Shown: piece after piece, positions 1 to 8,361 of the stretch | How the letters are laid out: the number at the start of each line of letters is the position of its first letter | Position numbering within the stretch: position 1 is the stretch's first letter | Origin: an uncultured Bacteroides sp. | GTDB lineage: Bacteria; Bacteroidota; Bacteroidia; Bacteroidales; Bacteroidaceae | Length of the DNA: 64,000 nt | Reading direction: 5' to 3' | Assembly (NCBI GenBank): GCA_958453305.1 | Contig: CAUDXH010000009.1 | Span: forward strand, 1-64,000 | Notes under the pieces: generated by a model | The model's database searches: none | What the model was told of the DNA's origin: nothing | Seen by the model: only the letters and a program-made list of their open reading frames with translations | Program-made: the position numbers and the translations under genes

Positions 1-51
1 GAATCCACTGGTGTTTGAGACCAGCGCGTCTACCGATTCCGCCATCTGGGC
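1..51 (-). tRNA. tRNA-Leu (CAA), 5' part only, cut by window edge
   Basis: Read on the minus strand this begins GCCCAGATGGCGGAATCGG and continues through a leucine-type D arm to an anticodon stem CTGGT/ACCAG. The 7-base loop is CTCAAAC, giving anticodon CAA, which decodes UUG. The variable arm, T arm and acceptor 3' strand lie outside the window. A canonical promoter sits just upstream at 70-102. Confidence 0.9.
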
Positions 52-69
52 ATCTGTCTTATTTGCGGT

Positions 70-102
70 GCAAAGGTAAGTCTTTTTTCTATATTCTCCA
101 AA
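70..102 (-). promoter_or_regulatory. promoter of tRNA-Leu
   Basis: On the minus strand TACCTTTGC (70-78) matches the Bacteroidetes -7 box TAnnTTTGY. A TTTG -33 element lies at 99-102, 20 bp upstream. The -7 box is about 20 bp from the tRNA 5' end. Confidence 0.75.
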
Positions 103-253
103 TGTTTCTCCCTTTTTCTTTGAAAATTATATTCGAATATTTCCAGTTCAACGTTTCATTGTGGTATTTTTATCATTTTTAAAATCCACCAAAGTTTTTT
201 TCCGAAAATAAAGCCTATCTTAGCAAATAATTAATGCAAGCCTTTATTTCATC

Positions 254-1297
254 ATGAATCATAACAACTTTTACTGTATCATCATGGCCGGAGGAATGGG
301 GCGCCGGTTCTGGCCATACAGCCGAAAGGCATTGCCCAAACAATTCTTGGACTTCTTTGGAACGGGACAAACGCTGCTACAGCAGACTTATGAACGGTAT
401 AAGCAGATTGTTCCCCCTGAAAATATTTACATCACCACCCAACACGACTATAAGCAGCACGTTTTAGAGCTACTCCCGGAAATACAGGAGTATCAACTTA
501 TCATTGAAGAGGAATGCAGAAATACCGCTCCTTCTATCGCTTATGCTTCACACGTGATACAAAAAGTCAATCCGGAAGCTACAATCGTAGTGGCTCCTTC
601 AGATCACATGATTTTAAAAGCAGACGTATTTAAAGAAACCATCCTCAAAGGACTGGATTTTGCCTCCCACTCCGGGAAACTGCTTACGTTAGGTGTCAAG
701 CCCAGCTATCCTGAAACCGGATATGGATATATACAAATTGACGAACACCTTGAAGGCGATTTTTATAAAGTAAAAACGTTTATTGAAAAGCCTGCACGCG
801 AGTTTGCGGAAGTTTTTATACAGAGCAGTGAATTTTTCTGGAACTCAGGAATCTTTATCTGGCATGTAAATACGATATTACAGGCGTTCCATGAAATGAT
901 GTCGGAAGTTTGCCCGCGTGTGGAATGTGACAATCCTGACTTCAGTGCATGCCCGAACAGTTCAATTGATTATAGCATCATGGAAAAAGCAAACAACGTG
1001 TACGTACAGCTTTGCGACTTCGGATGGGCGGACATTGGCACTTGGGGAGCTTTATATGATACCTCGCCCAAGGATGAAAACAAGAATGTGATTGTCAACA
1101 GCAACACGCTGTTATATAACTGCAAAGAAAACATTATTCTCATGCCCAAAGACAAACTGGCTGTTATCCAGGATTTGGAAGGATATGTAGTGGCAGAACA
1201 TGGAAATGCTTTGCTCATCTGCAAGAAGGATGACCAAAACGCCATCCGCAAATTTGTCAACGATGTGGAAATGAGATTTGAGGAGAAATACTCCTGA
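254..1297 (+). CDS. manC: mannose-1-phosphate guanylyltransferase (GDP-mannose pyrophosphorylase)
   Basis: This cytoplasmic nucleotidyltransferase makes GDP-mannose from mannose-1-phosphate and GTP, feeding capsule, LPS and glycoprotein mannose and fucose synthesis. The N-terminus has the sugar-nucleotide pyrophosphorylase loop AGGMGRRFWPYSR (from about residue 12) followed by PKQF. The sugar-binding FIEKP motif sits at about residues 176-180. At 347 aa it is the short, monofunctional form without the C-terminal isomerase cupin. A strong terminator follows it, so it is probably a single-gene unit. A near-consensus TATCTTAG at 216-223 could be its -7 box. The family assignment is firm; the choice between GMP and a related hexose pyrophosphorylase rests on the overall motif pattern. 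Confidence 0.9.
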   Translation: MNHNNFYCIIMAGGMGRRFWPYSRKALPKQFLDFFGTGQTLLQQTYERYKQIVPPENIYITTQHDYKQHVLELLPEIQEYQLIIEEECRNTAPSIAYASHVIQKVNPEATIVVAPSDHMILKADVFKETILKGLDFASHSGKLLTLGVKPSYPETGYGYIQIDEHLEGDFYKVKTFIEKPAREFAEVFIQSSEFFWNSGIFIWHVNTILQAFHEMMSEVCPRVECDNPDFSACPNSSIDYSIMEKANNVYVQLCDFGWADIGTWGALYDTSPKDENKNVIVNSNTLLYNCKENIILMPKDKLAVIQDLEGYVVAEHGNALLICKKDDQNAIRKFVNDVEMRFEEKYS

Positions 1298-1323
1298 CTT
1301 TTCCTGTTTCATTATAACAAACA

Positions 1324-1378
1324 ACGGAGATACACATAGCCCTTTACAGGGTATTCATTGTGTATCTCCGTTTTTTTT
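1324..1378 (+). terminator. rho-independent terminator of manC
   Basis: A 13-bp perfect stem (ACGGAGATACACA at 1324-1336 with TGTGTATCTCCGT at 1359-1371) is followed by eight T residues. Confidence 0.9.
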
Positions 1379-1430
1379 CGCATCGCTCAGCTGGATGCGC
1401 GAAATATGATGAATAAGAAGAAAATTAATC

Positions 1431-1832
1431 TTACTGACCTTCCCAGGCTTTATGAATAGCAGCGGCTATGGAAGCAAACTCTTCCCCACTCAACTGCAGT
1501 TTGGGGTTCGAGAACAACATGTCCGATTCCTTCTGAATAGGAATTAAATGGATATGGGCATGAGGTACTTCCAGACCGATAACAGCCTCACCTACCTTTT
1601 TACACGGAAAGGCTTTCTGAATGGCTTGGGCTACATGCTTGGCAAACACGTGCATGGCTGCAAGTTCCTCGTCGCTCAAGTCATAAATATAATCGACTTC
1701 CCGCTTGGGAACCACCAGAGTATGCCCTTTTACCAACGGATTAATATCAAGAAAAGCATAAAACTTTTCATCCTCGGCTACCTTGTAGCTGGGAATTTCA
1801 CCTGCAATAATTTTACTGAATATTGTTGCCAT
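1431..1832 (-). CDS. HIT family (histidine triad) nucleotide-binding hydrolase
   Basis: This is a 133-aa HinT-like purine nucleoside phosphoramidase family protein. The catalytic triad HAHIH lies at residues 91-95 and the typical HTLVVPKR strand at about 37-44. The start is set at ATG 1832 (MATIFSKII), where the family begins; an upstream in-frame ATG at 1856 would add eight atypical residues and run into the hairpin. It follows greA on the same strand with 54 bp between, and a hairpin lies in that gap. The physiological substrate is not deducible. Confidence 0.9.
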   Translation of the reverse strand: MATIFSKIIAGEIPSYKVAEDEKFYAFLDINPLVKGHTLVVPKREVDYIYDLSDEELAAMHVFAKHVAQAIQKAFPCKKVGEAVIGLEVPHAHIHLIPIQKESDMLFSNPKLQLSGEEFASIAAAIHKAWEGQ

Positions 1833-1849
1833 ATCAATAGATATTAAAT

Positions 1850-1880
1850 AAGGCAAGCCTGCACAAAGCAGACTTGCCTT
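1850..1880 (-). terminator. hairpin between greA and the HIT gene
   Basis: AAGGCAAGCCTGC (1850-1862) pairs with GCAGACTTGCCTT (1868-1880) with one mismatch. On the minus strand the stem is followed by a weak ATTTAATAT tract. It could therefore be a weak terminator or a processing/stability hairpin inside a greA-HIT transcript. Confidence 0.5.
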
Positions 1881-1886
1881 ATTGAT

Positions 1887-2351
1887 TTAAAATGATATAC
1901 CTGTAACTTCCAGACTGATTTTTCCCTGTGGAATGGTAATTTCAGCCACATCACCTACCTTCTTGCCCAATAATCCCTGTGCAATCGGAGTAGTTACTGA
2001 AATTTTACCTTCTTTCAGATTAGCTTCACTTTCAGATACGATGGTGTAAGCCATCTTCATTCCGGTTTTTACGTTTTTAAGTTCTACACGAGTCAGAATC
2101 TGAACAGAATCTGCATTCAGTTTCGAAGTATCTATAATCTTTGCATCACCGATTGTAGCTTTCAGCTGGTTGATTTTCATTTCCAACAAGCCCTGAGCTT
2201 CTTTTGCTGCATCATATTCTGCATTTTCCGACAAATCACCTTTATCGCGAGCTTCAGCAATGGCTGAAACAATTTTCGGGCGTTCTACCGCCTCAAGGTG
2301 TCTCAATTCGGCTACCAGTTTCTGATAACCTTCTTCTGACATATAAGCCAT
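1887..2351 (-). CDS. greA: transcription elongation factor GreA
   Basis: GreA rescues backtracked RNA polymerase by stimulating transcript cleavage through its coiled-coil tip. At 154 aa the length is close to the family norm of about 157. Residues 1-75 are the coiled-coil domain with the acidic tip motif DKGDLSENAEYDAAKE (about 37-52). The C-terminal half is the FKBP-like domain ending in GKISLEVTGI. The start has a strong AGGAGG ribosome-binding site 8 bp upstream. The leader carries a promoter-like box and a terminator-like hairpin (separate entries). Confidence 0.96.
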   Translation of the reverse strand: MAYMSEEGYQKLVAELRHLEAVERPKIVSAIAEARDKGDLSENAEYDAAKEAQGLLEMKINQLKATIGDAKIIDTSKLNADSVQILTRVELKNVKTGMKMAYTIVSESEANLKEGKISVTTPIAQGLLGKKVGDVAEITIPQGKISLEVTGISF

Positions 2352-2402
2352 AATTTTCCTCCTAAATATTCGTTTATTAATATATATTCTGTCCTATAAA
2401 AC

Positions 2403-2437
2403 AAAAAAGAATTCCGACATGTTCAATTATGTCGGAA
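2403..2437 (-). terminator. terminator hairpin upstream of greA (end of the lipoprotein gene or greA attenuator)
   Basis: TTCCGACAT (2412-2420) pairs perfectly with ATGTCGGAA (2429-2437). On the minus strand it is followed by TTCTTTTTTG. It lies after the lipoprotein gene (stop 2518). It also lies downstream of a greA promoter candidate at 2459-2467, so transcripts starting there would have to read through it. Confidence 0.75.
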
Positions 2438-2458
2438 CCCTTCCTTTTTTATGCTTTG

Positions 2459-2491
2459 GCAAAGATAAGACTTTTTACGATATCAGTCAAG
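2459..2491 (-). promoter_or_regulatory. promoter candidate for greA
   Basis: On the minus strand TATCTTTGC (2459-2467) matches TAnnTTTG exactly. A TTG-type -33 element (CTTGAC) lies 20 bp upstream. It is between the end of the lipoprotein gene and the hairpin at 2403-2437. Confidence 0.6.
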
Positions 2492-2517
2492 CCTATTTTC
2501 ACATGCTTTTCAACATC

Positions 2518-3675
2518 TTACAATAATTTCTTAATTGCTTCTTCCAAATCGGTTTTTTCATCCAGGCGGATACTTAGTTCATTATTCCGATTTGCCAGGA
2601 ATGCTGTGGGCAGCTGAGTTACACCATACAGACTTACTACACTGGAATAAACTCCCTGCGGGTCGCGAACACAAATCCACGGCAGGTTATCGGCAGCAGT
2701 CTTCCAGAAATGTTCATCGGAATCCAAAGAAATCTGGTAAATCTCCAGTCCTTTTGATGCATACTTATCATACAGCTCACGCAACAGCAAATTGCGGGCA
2801 CCCGAGGTCGGGGTGGCATAGGCTGTAAAGTCTATCAACACAACCTTACCTTTCAAATCTGTAAGACGACGTGTATTTCCTTTCAAATCATTCAAAGCAA
2901 TATCGATAATGGATGCTTCCTGTACCTTATCAGCCGGTATCTCCATCGGAGTGGTTTTAGGAGTGCGGGTGTTTTTCATCCCTTTGATTACCATATTATA
3001 AAGATTGCGTGAACGGTCGGCATGCGGATACTGATTATTCAGGCTGGTTGCAACAGCTGCAAAACACTTTACATCGTCCTTGCTGGTCAAAGGATCGAAA
3101 ATCATATATCCGTTCAGCTGCTGGAACAAGGCAAAATAAGCATAAGGTTTATTAGGCGCAGCAAATATATAATTACGCTGAACATCTTTCTTATAGGCAT
3201 TTACCAGTTTAACCAAACTGTCTTGCGCTATTCCGGCAGGCAGCCCGGAGCGTCCCAACCGGGTCACTTTCTGCTGCAGGTCAGCCTGCTTCAATGACAG
3301 TTCCTTGATCTTCTGATTGGTCTCCGAGCCTTCAATACGGTACTGAGTAGCAAACGTTGGGTAATCAGTGTGTACAACAACTGTTTCGGTTGAATCGACC
3401 GAAAAATTAATCACTTTATTTTCAACACGCAAACGATAAAAATCTGGTGACACCGGGCATTTACCTGTCATGCTGAACGTACCGCTCGTTCCCAATTCCA
3501 CAGAATCAAGCGAAACAATACCTTCCAGCCCACTCTGTTCCAGATACAACATTTTATCGGCAGCTCCGGTCACTTCACCTTCTACCTTAAAAACAGGTTC
3601 ATTGTTGCAAGCTACCAATCCGGCCGACAGCAATGCTGCTATGACATAAACCTTTTTATTCATTGCTCTATTCAT
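2518..3675 (-). CDS. DUF4369-type lipoprotein with a thioredoxin-like C-terminal domain lacking CXXC
   Basis: This is a 385-aa predicted surface or periplasmic lipoprotein. The signal peptide has lipobox LVAC (Cys about residue 23; ATG 3663 is an alternative start four residues in). The N-terminal part resembles the DUF4369 beta domain (FKVEGEVTGAADKMLYLEQ). The C-terminal ~130 residues follow the TlpA/AhpC pattern (GKVVLIDF ... QLPTAFL). Where TlpA-like proteins carry WCxxC, this one reads YATPTSGA, with no cysteine. Thiol-disulfide exchange is therefore unlikely and a structural or binding role is inferred. A perfect TATCTTTGC box lies at 3709-3717. Confidence 0.8.
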   Translation of the reverse strand: MNRAMNKKVYVIAALLSAGLVACNNEPVFKVEGEVTGAADKMLYLEQSGLEGIVSLDSVELGTSGTFSMTGKCPVSPDFYRLRVENKVINFSVDSTETVVVHTDYPTFATQYRIEGSETNQKIKELSLKQADLQQKVTRLGRSGLPAGIAQDSLVKLVNAYKKDVQRNYIFAAPNKPYAYFALFQQLNGYMIFDPLTSKDDVKCFAAVATSLNNQYPHADRSRNLYNMVIKGMKNTRTPKTTPMEIPADKVQEASIIDIALNDLKGNTRRLTDLKGKVVLIDFTAYATPTSGARNLLLRELYDKYASKGLEIYQISLDSDEHFWKTAADNLPWICVRDPQGVYSSVVSLYGVTQLPTAFLANRNNELSIRLDEKTDLEEAIKKLL

Positions 3676-3708
3676 TTAGGAATCAAATATAAATCAAACT
3701 TTCGAGTT

Positions 3709-3717
3709 GCAAAGATA
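3709..3717 (-). promoter_or_regulatory. -7 box of the DUF4369 lipoprotein gene
   Basis: TATCTTTGC on the minus strand, 34 bp upstream of the start codon; a full match to TAnnTTTG. Confidence 0.65.
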
Positions 3718-3830
3718 CGGCTTTTCATGACTTCACAAAGCATTTACCGTACAAATGATATGCTTCGCCTTATATTTACTTCATTAAGCTGAAAAACTTT
3801 TTCAGTTTTTTCGCTTTCTGTTATAAAATA

Positions 3831-3851
3831 CTTTCGTAATTTTGACGAAAG
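3831..3851 (+). promoter_or_regulatory. promoter and operator-like dyad of the HTH-cupin gene
   Basis: CTTTCGT (3831-3837) and ACGAAAG (3845-3851) form a perfect 7-bp inverted repeat with a 7-bp spacer. The -7 box TAATTTTG (3837-3844) lies inside it, 23 bp before the ATG at 3867. The geometry suggests autorepression by the downstream HTH protein; this is inference. Confidence 0.5.
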
Positions 3852-3866
3852 CAAACAAATCACATT

Positions 3867-4424
3867 ATGAACGAACAAATCAGACAAATAGGCGAGCGGG
3901 TACGCGGACTGCGTGACGCTTTAGACTTGAGCATTGAGCAAATGGCTGCCGACTCAGGACTGGATATCGAACAATACCGTAAAATAGAAGAGGGAGAAAC
4001 TGATATTGCGGTCAGCACTTTACAGCGAATAGCCCGACGATTTAATATTCCACTGGACGTACTGATGTTTGGTGAAGAACCCAAAATGAGTGCCTACTTC
4101 CTCACCCGCAAAGGTACAGGCATTTCCGTGGAACGCACCAAAGCTTATAAATATGAGTCGCTGGCTTCAGGATTCCGCAACCGCAAGGCCGATCCGTTTA
4201 TTGTTACCGTGGAAGCCAAACCGGAAGATACACCTATTTATTATAACACACACGCTGGTCAAGAATTCAACTTGGTTATAGAAGGCCGGATGCAGTTGAA
4301 CATCAATGGAAAAGAATTGATTCTGAATCCGGGAGACTGCCTCTATTTTGACTCTTCTCTGCCGCATGGCATGAAAGCTCTGGACGGAAAAACAGTTAAG
4401 TTCCTGGCAATCGTGATGCAATAA
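3867..4424 (+). CDS. XRE-family HTH regulator with C-terminal cupin domain
   Basis: This is a 185-aa cytoplasmic transcription factor. Residues 1-65 form a lambda-repressor-like HTH (IGERVRGLRDALDLSIEQ, then VSTLQRIARRFNIPLDVL). Residues about 110-185 form a small cupin barrel (HAGQEFNLVIEGRMQL, then NPGDCLYFDSSLPHGM), which in this family senses a small-molecule ligand. It lies 45 bp upstream of the acyl-CoA synthetase on the same strand, so it most likely controls that gene and itself. The ligand is unknown. Confidence 0.9.
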   Translation: MNEQIRQIGERVRGLRDALDLSIEQMAADSGLDIEQYRKIEEGETDIAVSTLQRIARRFNIPLDVLMFGEEPKMSAYFLTRKGTGISVERTKAYKYESLASGFRNRKADPFIVTVEAKPEDTPIYYNTHAGQEFNLVIEGRMQLNINGKELILNPGDCLYFDSSLPHGMKALDGKTVKFLAIVMQ

Positions 4425-4469
4425 AAACGAGGATATATATTTACAGAGAAGACAAAAACTAATACAACC

Positions 4470-6125
4470 ATGTTAGAAAGATTTTTAGAACAGACGCACT
4501 TTTCCTCGCAGGAGGACTTCATAAAGAATTTCAAAATCAAAGTTCCCAGTCACTTTAACTTCGGATATGATGTGGTGGATGCATGGGCTGCTGAACAGCC
4601 TGCTAAAAACGCACTGCTTTGGACGAACGACAAGGGAGAACACATCCAGTTTACATATGCCGACTTGAAGAAATATACAGACATGACGGCTTCCTATTTC
4701 CAAAGCCTCGGTATAAACAGGGGAGACAAAGTGATGCTAATTCTGAAGCGCCGCTATGAATTCTGGTTTTCCATTATCGCCCTCCACAAACTGGGAGCTG
4801 TGGTAATTCCCGCCACTCACCTGCTCACGAAAAAAGATATCGTATATCGCTGCAATGCTGCTGACATCAAGATGATTGTCGCTGCCGGAGAGAAGGTGAT
4901 CACAGACCACATAACTGCTTCTCTTCCTGAATCGCCTACAGTGGAAAAACTGGTCAGCGTGGGTCCTGAATATCCGGAAGGGTTCGAAGACTTCCACAAA
5001 GGAATAGAACAGGCGGCTCCGTTTATACGCCCGGAACAAGCTAACAGCAACGAAGACATCTCACTTATGTATTTTACTTCCGGCACAACGGGTGAACCCA
5101 AGATGGTGGCACATGACTTCACGTATCCGTTAGGACACATTGCTACCGGAAGTTTCTGGCATAACCTCCACGAAAACAGTCTGCATCTTACCATAGCCGA
5201 TACCGGATGGGGAAAAGCGGTATGGGGAAAATTATACGGACAAATGATTGCCGGAGCCAACATCTTTGTTTACGATCACGAGAAGTTTACACCGGCCGAC
5301 ATCTTACAGAAAATCCACGATTACCATATCACCTCCCTCTGCGCCCCTCCTACCATCTATCGTTTCCTGATTCGTGAGGACCTTTCCAAATACGACCTTT
5401 CCTCTTTAGAGTATTGTACCACAGCAGGCGAAGCATTGAATTATTCAGTATACGACACCTTTAAAAAGATTACCGGTATTCGCCTGATGGAAGGTTTCGG
5501 ACAAACCGAAACGGCACTTACATTAGCTACGTTCCCCTGGATGGAACCGAAACCAGGAAGTATGGGAGTGCCTAATCCACAATATCACATTGACTTGTTG
5601 AAACCTGACGGACGTCCGGCAGAAGATGGAGAGCAGGGACAAATCGTTGTACGTACGGATAAAGGAAAGCCTCTGGGACTGTTCAAAGAGTATTACCGGG
5701 CTGAAAAACTGACTCGCGAAGCATGGCACGACGGCATTTATTATACCGGAGATGTGGCATGGCGTGATGAAGACGGATATTACTGGTTTGTGGGACGTGC
5801 CGATGATGTCATCAAAAGTTCCGGCTACCGCATCGGGCCTTTCGAGGTAGAAAGTGCTCTGATGACACATCCTGCCGTAGTGGAATGTGCCATAACCGGA
5901 GTTCCCGATGAAATTCGCGGACAGGTGGTCAAGGCTACCATCGTACTGGCTCCCAACTATAAAGACAAAGCCAATGAGGTACTGATAAAAGAGCTGCAGG
6001 ATCATGTGAAACGGGTTACGGCTCCTTATAAGTACCCGCGTGTCATTGAATTTGTTGATGAACTGCCTAAAACCATCAGCGGAAAAATCAGACGCGTGGA
6101 AATCAGACAGAAAAGTGAAAAATAA
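4470..6125 (+). CDS. AMP-binding acyl-CoA synthetase (acetyl/medium-chain type)
   Basis: This cytoplasmic adenylate-forming ligase activates a carboxylic acid to acyl-AMP and then to acyl-CoA. It is 551 aa. Motifs in order are the P-loop YFTSGTTGEPKM (about residues 198-209), GFGQTE (A5), YTGDVAWRDEDGYYWFVGR (A7/A8), SSGYRIGPFEVES, and the C-terminal catalytic lysine in KTISGKIRR. It is cotranscribed with the HTH-cupin gene 45 bp upstream. Acid chain length cannot be set from sequence; the architecture resembles medium-chain/acetyl-CoA synthetases. Strong hairpins follow it. Confidence 0.9.
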   Translation: MLERFLEQTHFSSQEDFIKNFKIKVPSHFNFGYDVVDAWAAEQPAKNALLWTNDKGEHIQFTYADLKKYTDMTASYFQSLGINRGDKVMLILKRRYEFWFSIIALHKLGAVVIPATHLLTKKDIVYRCNAADIKMIVAAGEKVITDHITASLPESPTVEKLVSVGPEYPEGFEDFHKGIEQAAPFIRPEQANSNEDISLMYFTSGTTGEPKMVAHDFTYPLGHIATGSFWHNLHENSLHLTIADTGWGKAVWGKLYGQMIAGANIFVYDHEKFTPADILQKIHDYHITSLCAPPTIYRFLIREDLSKYDLSSLEYCTTAGEALNYSVYDTFKKITGIRLMEGFGQTETALTLATFPWMEPKPGSMGVPNPQYHIDLLKPDGRPAEDGEQGQIVVRTDKGKPLGLFKEYYRAEKLTREAWHDGIYYTGDVAWRDEDGYYWFVGRADDVIKSSGYRIGPFEVESALMTHPAVVECAITGVPDEIRGQVVKATIVLAPNYKDKANEVLIKELQDHVKRVTAPYKYPRVIEFVDELPKTISGKIRRVEIRQKSEK

Positions 6126-6150
6126 GTCTGTAACTGACCACAGATAAAAC

Positions 6151-6180
6151 GTCAAGGTATTTCATTCCAAATACCTTGAC
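6151..6180 (+). repeat. inverted repeat after the acyl-CoA synthetase
   Basis: GTCAAGGTAT (6151-6160) and ATACCTTGAC (6171-6180) form a perfect 10-bp stem with a 10-nt loop. No T tract follows; it precedes the main terminator. Confidence 0.6.
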
Positions 6181-6190
6181 AAACAAACAG

Positions 6191-6235
6191 AAACGCCTCG
6201 ACCTCTCAAATGAGATGTCAAGGCGTTTTTCTTTC
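6191..6235 (+). terminator. terminator between two converging units
   Basis: The stem AACGCCT.../...AGGCGTT, with inner pairing of GACCTCTCA with TGAGATGTC, is followed on the plus strand by TTTTTCTTTC. On the minus strand it is followed by TTCTGTTTGTTTG. It can end both the acyl-CoA synthetase unit and the minus-strand PUL 1. The 105 bp from 6236 to 6340 hold nothing else recognisable. Confidence 0.8.
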
Positions 6236-6340
6236 GCCGACAAAGCAGCGAAACGAAACCACAAGGGTTACTATACAGAACTTAAGCCCGAGAAATCAAC
6301 CGGAGCGCCGAAATTCTTCAGACTTTCAGCAAAAGAAAAA

Positions 6341-8269
6341 TCACTTTCCGTAATCTTCATACAACATCAGCAAATGAGCCGAACTCCAGCTGAAATGAGG
6401 TGCTTCCAACAGTTCGCCTGTATGCGTTCCATAGTTTTCATGAATCGGAGCATCACCGGTCAAGCCCTCACAGCGGTCGAATACCTGACGGGTGTACTCG
6501 TCTGCTAAATCCTTGTAGCCGTAATTACGTAATCCGGTAATAGCCAAATGAGTCTGGTCAAGCCAGATAGGACCTCTCCAGTAGCCGTTAGGATCGCACT
6601 TCGGATTATCGGCAGCAGCCGTGGGGAACGGAATATAAGTAGAGAATTTAGACGTATCGGTCAGCAGCACCAGTGCTTTCTCCATCTGCTCCTTCGTAGC
6701 AATCTTAGCCCAGAAAGGAGTATATCCTTCACAAGCCGGTTCTTCTATAAAGCTGCCATCTTCCAAACGACGGTCAAAGAAATACCCCATCTTTTCATCA
6801 AAGAAATAATCTGCTACTTTATCACTGTAATCAGGACCATCGAACTCTACTCCGATAATTCCTGCAAACTTTTTCAACAGACGCGCTTCTACAGCCAGAT
6901 ACGTATTCAAGTCTACATTTTCCTGATTCATACTCCAAGCATCCTTACCGTTTTTCAGCATCTTGGTATGATCAAAACGGATTGCATTATCCATTCCGCT
7001 CTCCCATCCGGCAGCCACCAAGGTTCCATCGGTTGAACCAAACTCACACATACCATTCTTGTTGTGGTCGCGCTTCTCATACCACCATTTATAAAACTTA
7101 AGCAGCTGCGGATACATTTCACGCACAAAAGCAGTGTCATTATTGTGAATAAACACTTCATCAACAGCCCATGAAGCCAAAGGCGGCTTGCTGTCGCGTG
7201 CGTTATTTTCAGCAGGGTCGGTGTACATACAGTCAATCAGCATACCGTCTTCCCACTGATAATCAAAAATGGCCCGGATATTATTTTTTGCCACCTCCGG
7301 AGCAAAACGTGCCAATGCAGCCGATGAACGCCAGCTGTCCCATCCCCAATAACCGACAAAATAGCTGGCCGCATGGCTCGGAACGATACCGTCGTGAAGC
7401 AATCCCTCACGATGTGTACGCCAGTTGGCTATCAGTGTTACAGCCGATTTAGCAGCAATGCGATCATACTCATGCTTCATGTCATCGCGCAATACTTTAG
7501 ACAAGTATCCTTCCCACCGTTCAGCATTTTGCTCTATGCTCACACGAGGATCAGTCAGCACATCAAGCGTCTTCTCTGTTCCTAAAGGCAATTCTTTGGC
7601 CGATGCATAAAAAGAGATAGCCACATAAGCCTGATTACAGTCTCCGGCAGTTTTGGCTTCATAATTAGCATCAATCCCCTGCAAGGTTACACCTGAAGTA
7701 AATACCAGCTGAACAACTTCACCATTAGGATGATAAGCCGTTACGGTCTGTTCGCCTATTTCCAAGCGCACATCTTTATCCCATCCCTTGCCTGCTAATC
7801 TAAAACCTTTATTCACATCCGATTCGATAGACAGCAACGCGGTAGAAGCACTGACAAAATTCACACGCTGTGTTATTTTCCCAGATGGAGAAGAAGCCGA
7901 CAAATAGACTTCACCGGGGAAATAAGAAGTAGAGTCTGGGGTAAACGATGAAGAGTCTCCTAAAAAGCCGACCTCGGCAACCGACTGCGCAAACCATATG
8001 CGGTTATCAATACTAAACGGACCACAAACACCGTTAATCCATTTATCTGTTTGCGGAAGGGTAAATCCCATCCAGGAACCAGCGTCAGTAAAAAGCCCTC
8101 TATACCCTCTCTGATATCCCGCTGCATCTGGCGTATAAGCAATATCTACAATATTACCAAACTCATAGCGAGAATCATTTGAAGAAGCTTTTTCGGAAAG
8201 CTGACCGCAAGCTGCAAAGCTGGCAATAAGCCCGGAAACAGCAAACGTTTTAATCAAATTTGTTTTCAT
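6341..8269 (-). CDS. GH63/MGH1-like glycoside hydrolase, lipoprotein
   Basis: This is a 642-aa glucosidase-type (alpha/alpha)6-barrel enzyme resembling the YgjK / mannosylglycerate-hydrolase-like GH63 group. Landmarks are GYWGWDSWRSSAALARF, WRGPIWLDQTHLAITGL near the C-terminus, and NYGTHTGE. The start is set at ATG 8269 (MKTNLIKTF), which has an AAAGGAAAT ribosome-binding site and opens a signal peptide with lipobox FAAC. The longer frame to 8371 would overlap the GH2 stop and put 34 unusual residues before the signal. It is the last gene of PUL 1, 92 bp after GH2. It probably trims an alpha-glucosidic or related linkage; substrate unknown. Confidence 0.82.
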   Translation of the reverse strand: MKTNLIKTFAVSGLIASFAACGQLSEKASSNDSRYEFGNIVDIAYTPDAAGYQRGYRGLFTDAGSWMGFTLPQTDKWINGVCGPFSIDNRIWFAQSVAEVGFLGDSSSFTPDSTSYFPGEVYLSASSPSGKITQRVNFVSASTALLSIESDVNKGFRLAGKGWDKDVRLEIGEQTVTAYHPNGEVVQLVFTSGVTLQGIDANYEAKTAGDCNQAYVAISFYASAKELPLGTEKTLDVLTDPRVSIEQNAERWEGYLSKVLRDDMKHEYDRIAAKSAVTLIANWRTHREGLLHDGIVPSHAASYFVGYWGWDSWRSSAALARFAPEVAKNNIRAIFDYQWEDGMLIDCMYTDPAENNARDSKPPLASWAVDEVFIHNNDTAFVREMYPQLLKFYKWWYEKRDHNKNGMCEFGSTDGTLVAAGWESGMDNAIRFDHTKMLKNGKDAWSMNQENVDLNTYLAVEARLLKKFAGIIGVEFDGPDYSDKVADYFFDEKMGYFFDRRLEDGSFIEEPACEGYTPFWAKIATKEQMEKALVLLTDTSKFSTYIPFPTAAADNPKCDPNGYWRGPIWLDQTHLAITGLRNYGYKDLADEYTRQVFDRCEGLTGDAPIHENYGTHTGELLEAPHFSWSSAHLLMLYEDYGK

Positions 8270-8361
8270 ATATTTCCTTTTAAGTTTGCATATTAACAAG
8301 GAAATCAGTCTGATGAAAAACGAGTTTTTCCTCTCAAACTGATTTCCCCACTTCTTTTTAT

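Noticed and set aside
5523..6155. 210-codon minus-strand open frame
   Set aside because: Lies antisense within the acyl-CoA synthetase gene, whose motifs are clear; no promoter or family resemblance.
6176..6508. 110-codon plus-strand open frame after the acyl-CoA synthetase
   Set aside because: Begins in terminator hairpins and runs antisense into the GH63-like gene.
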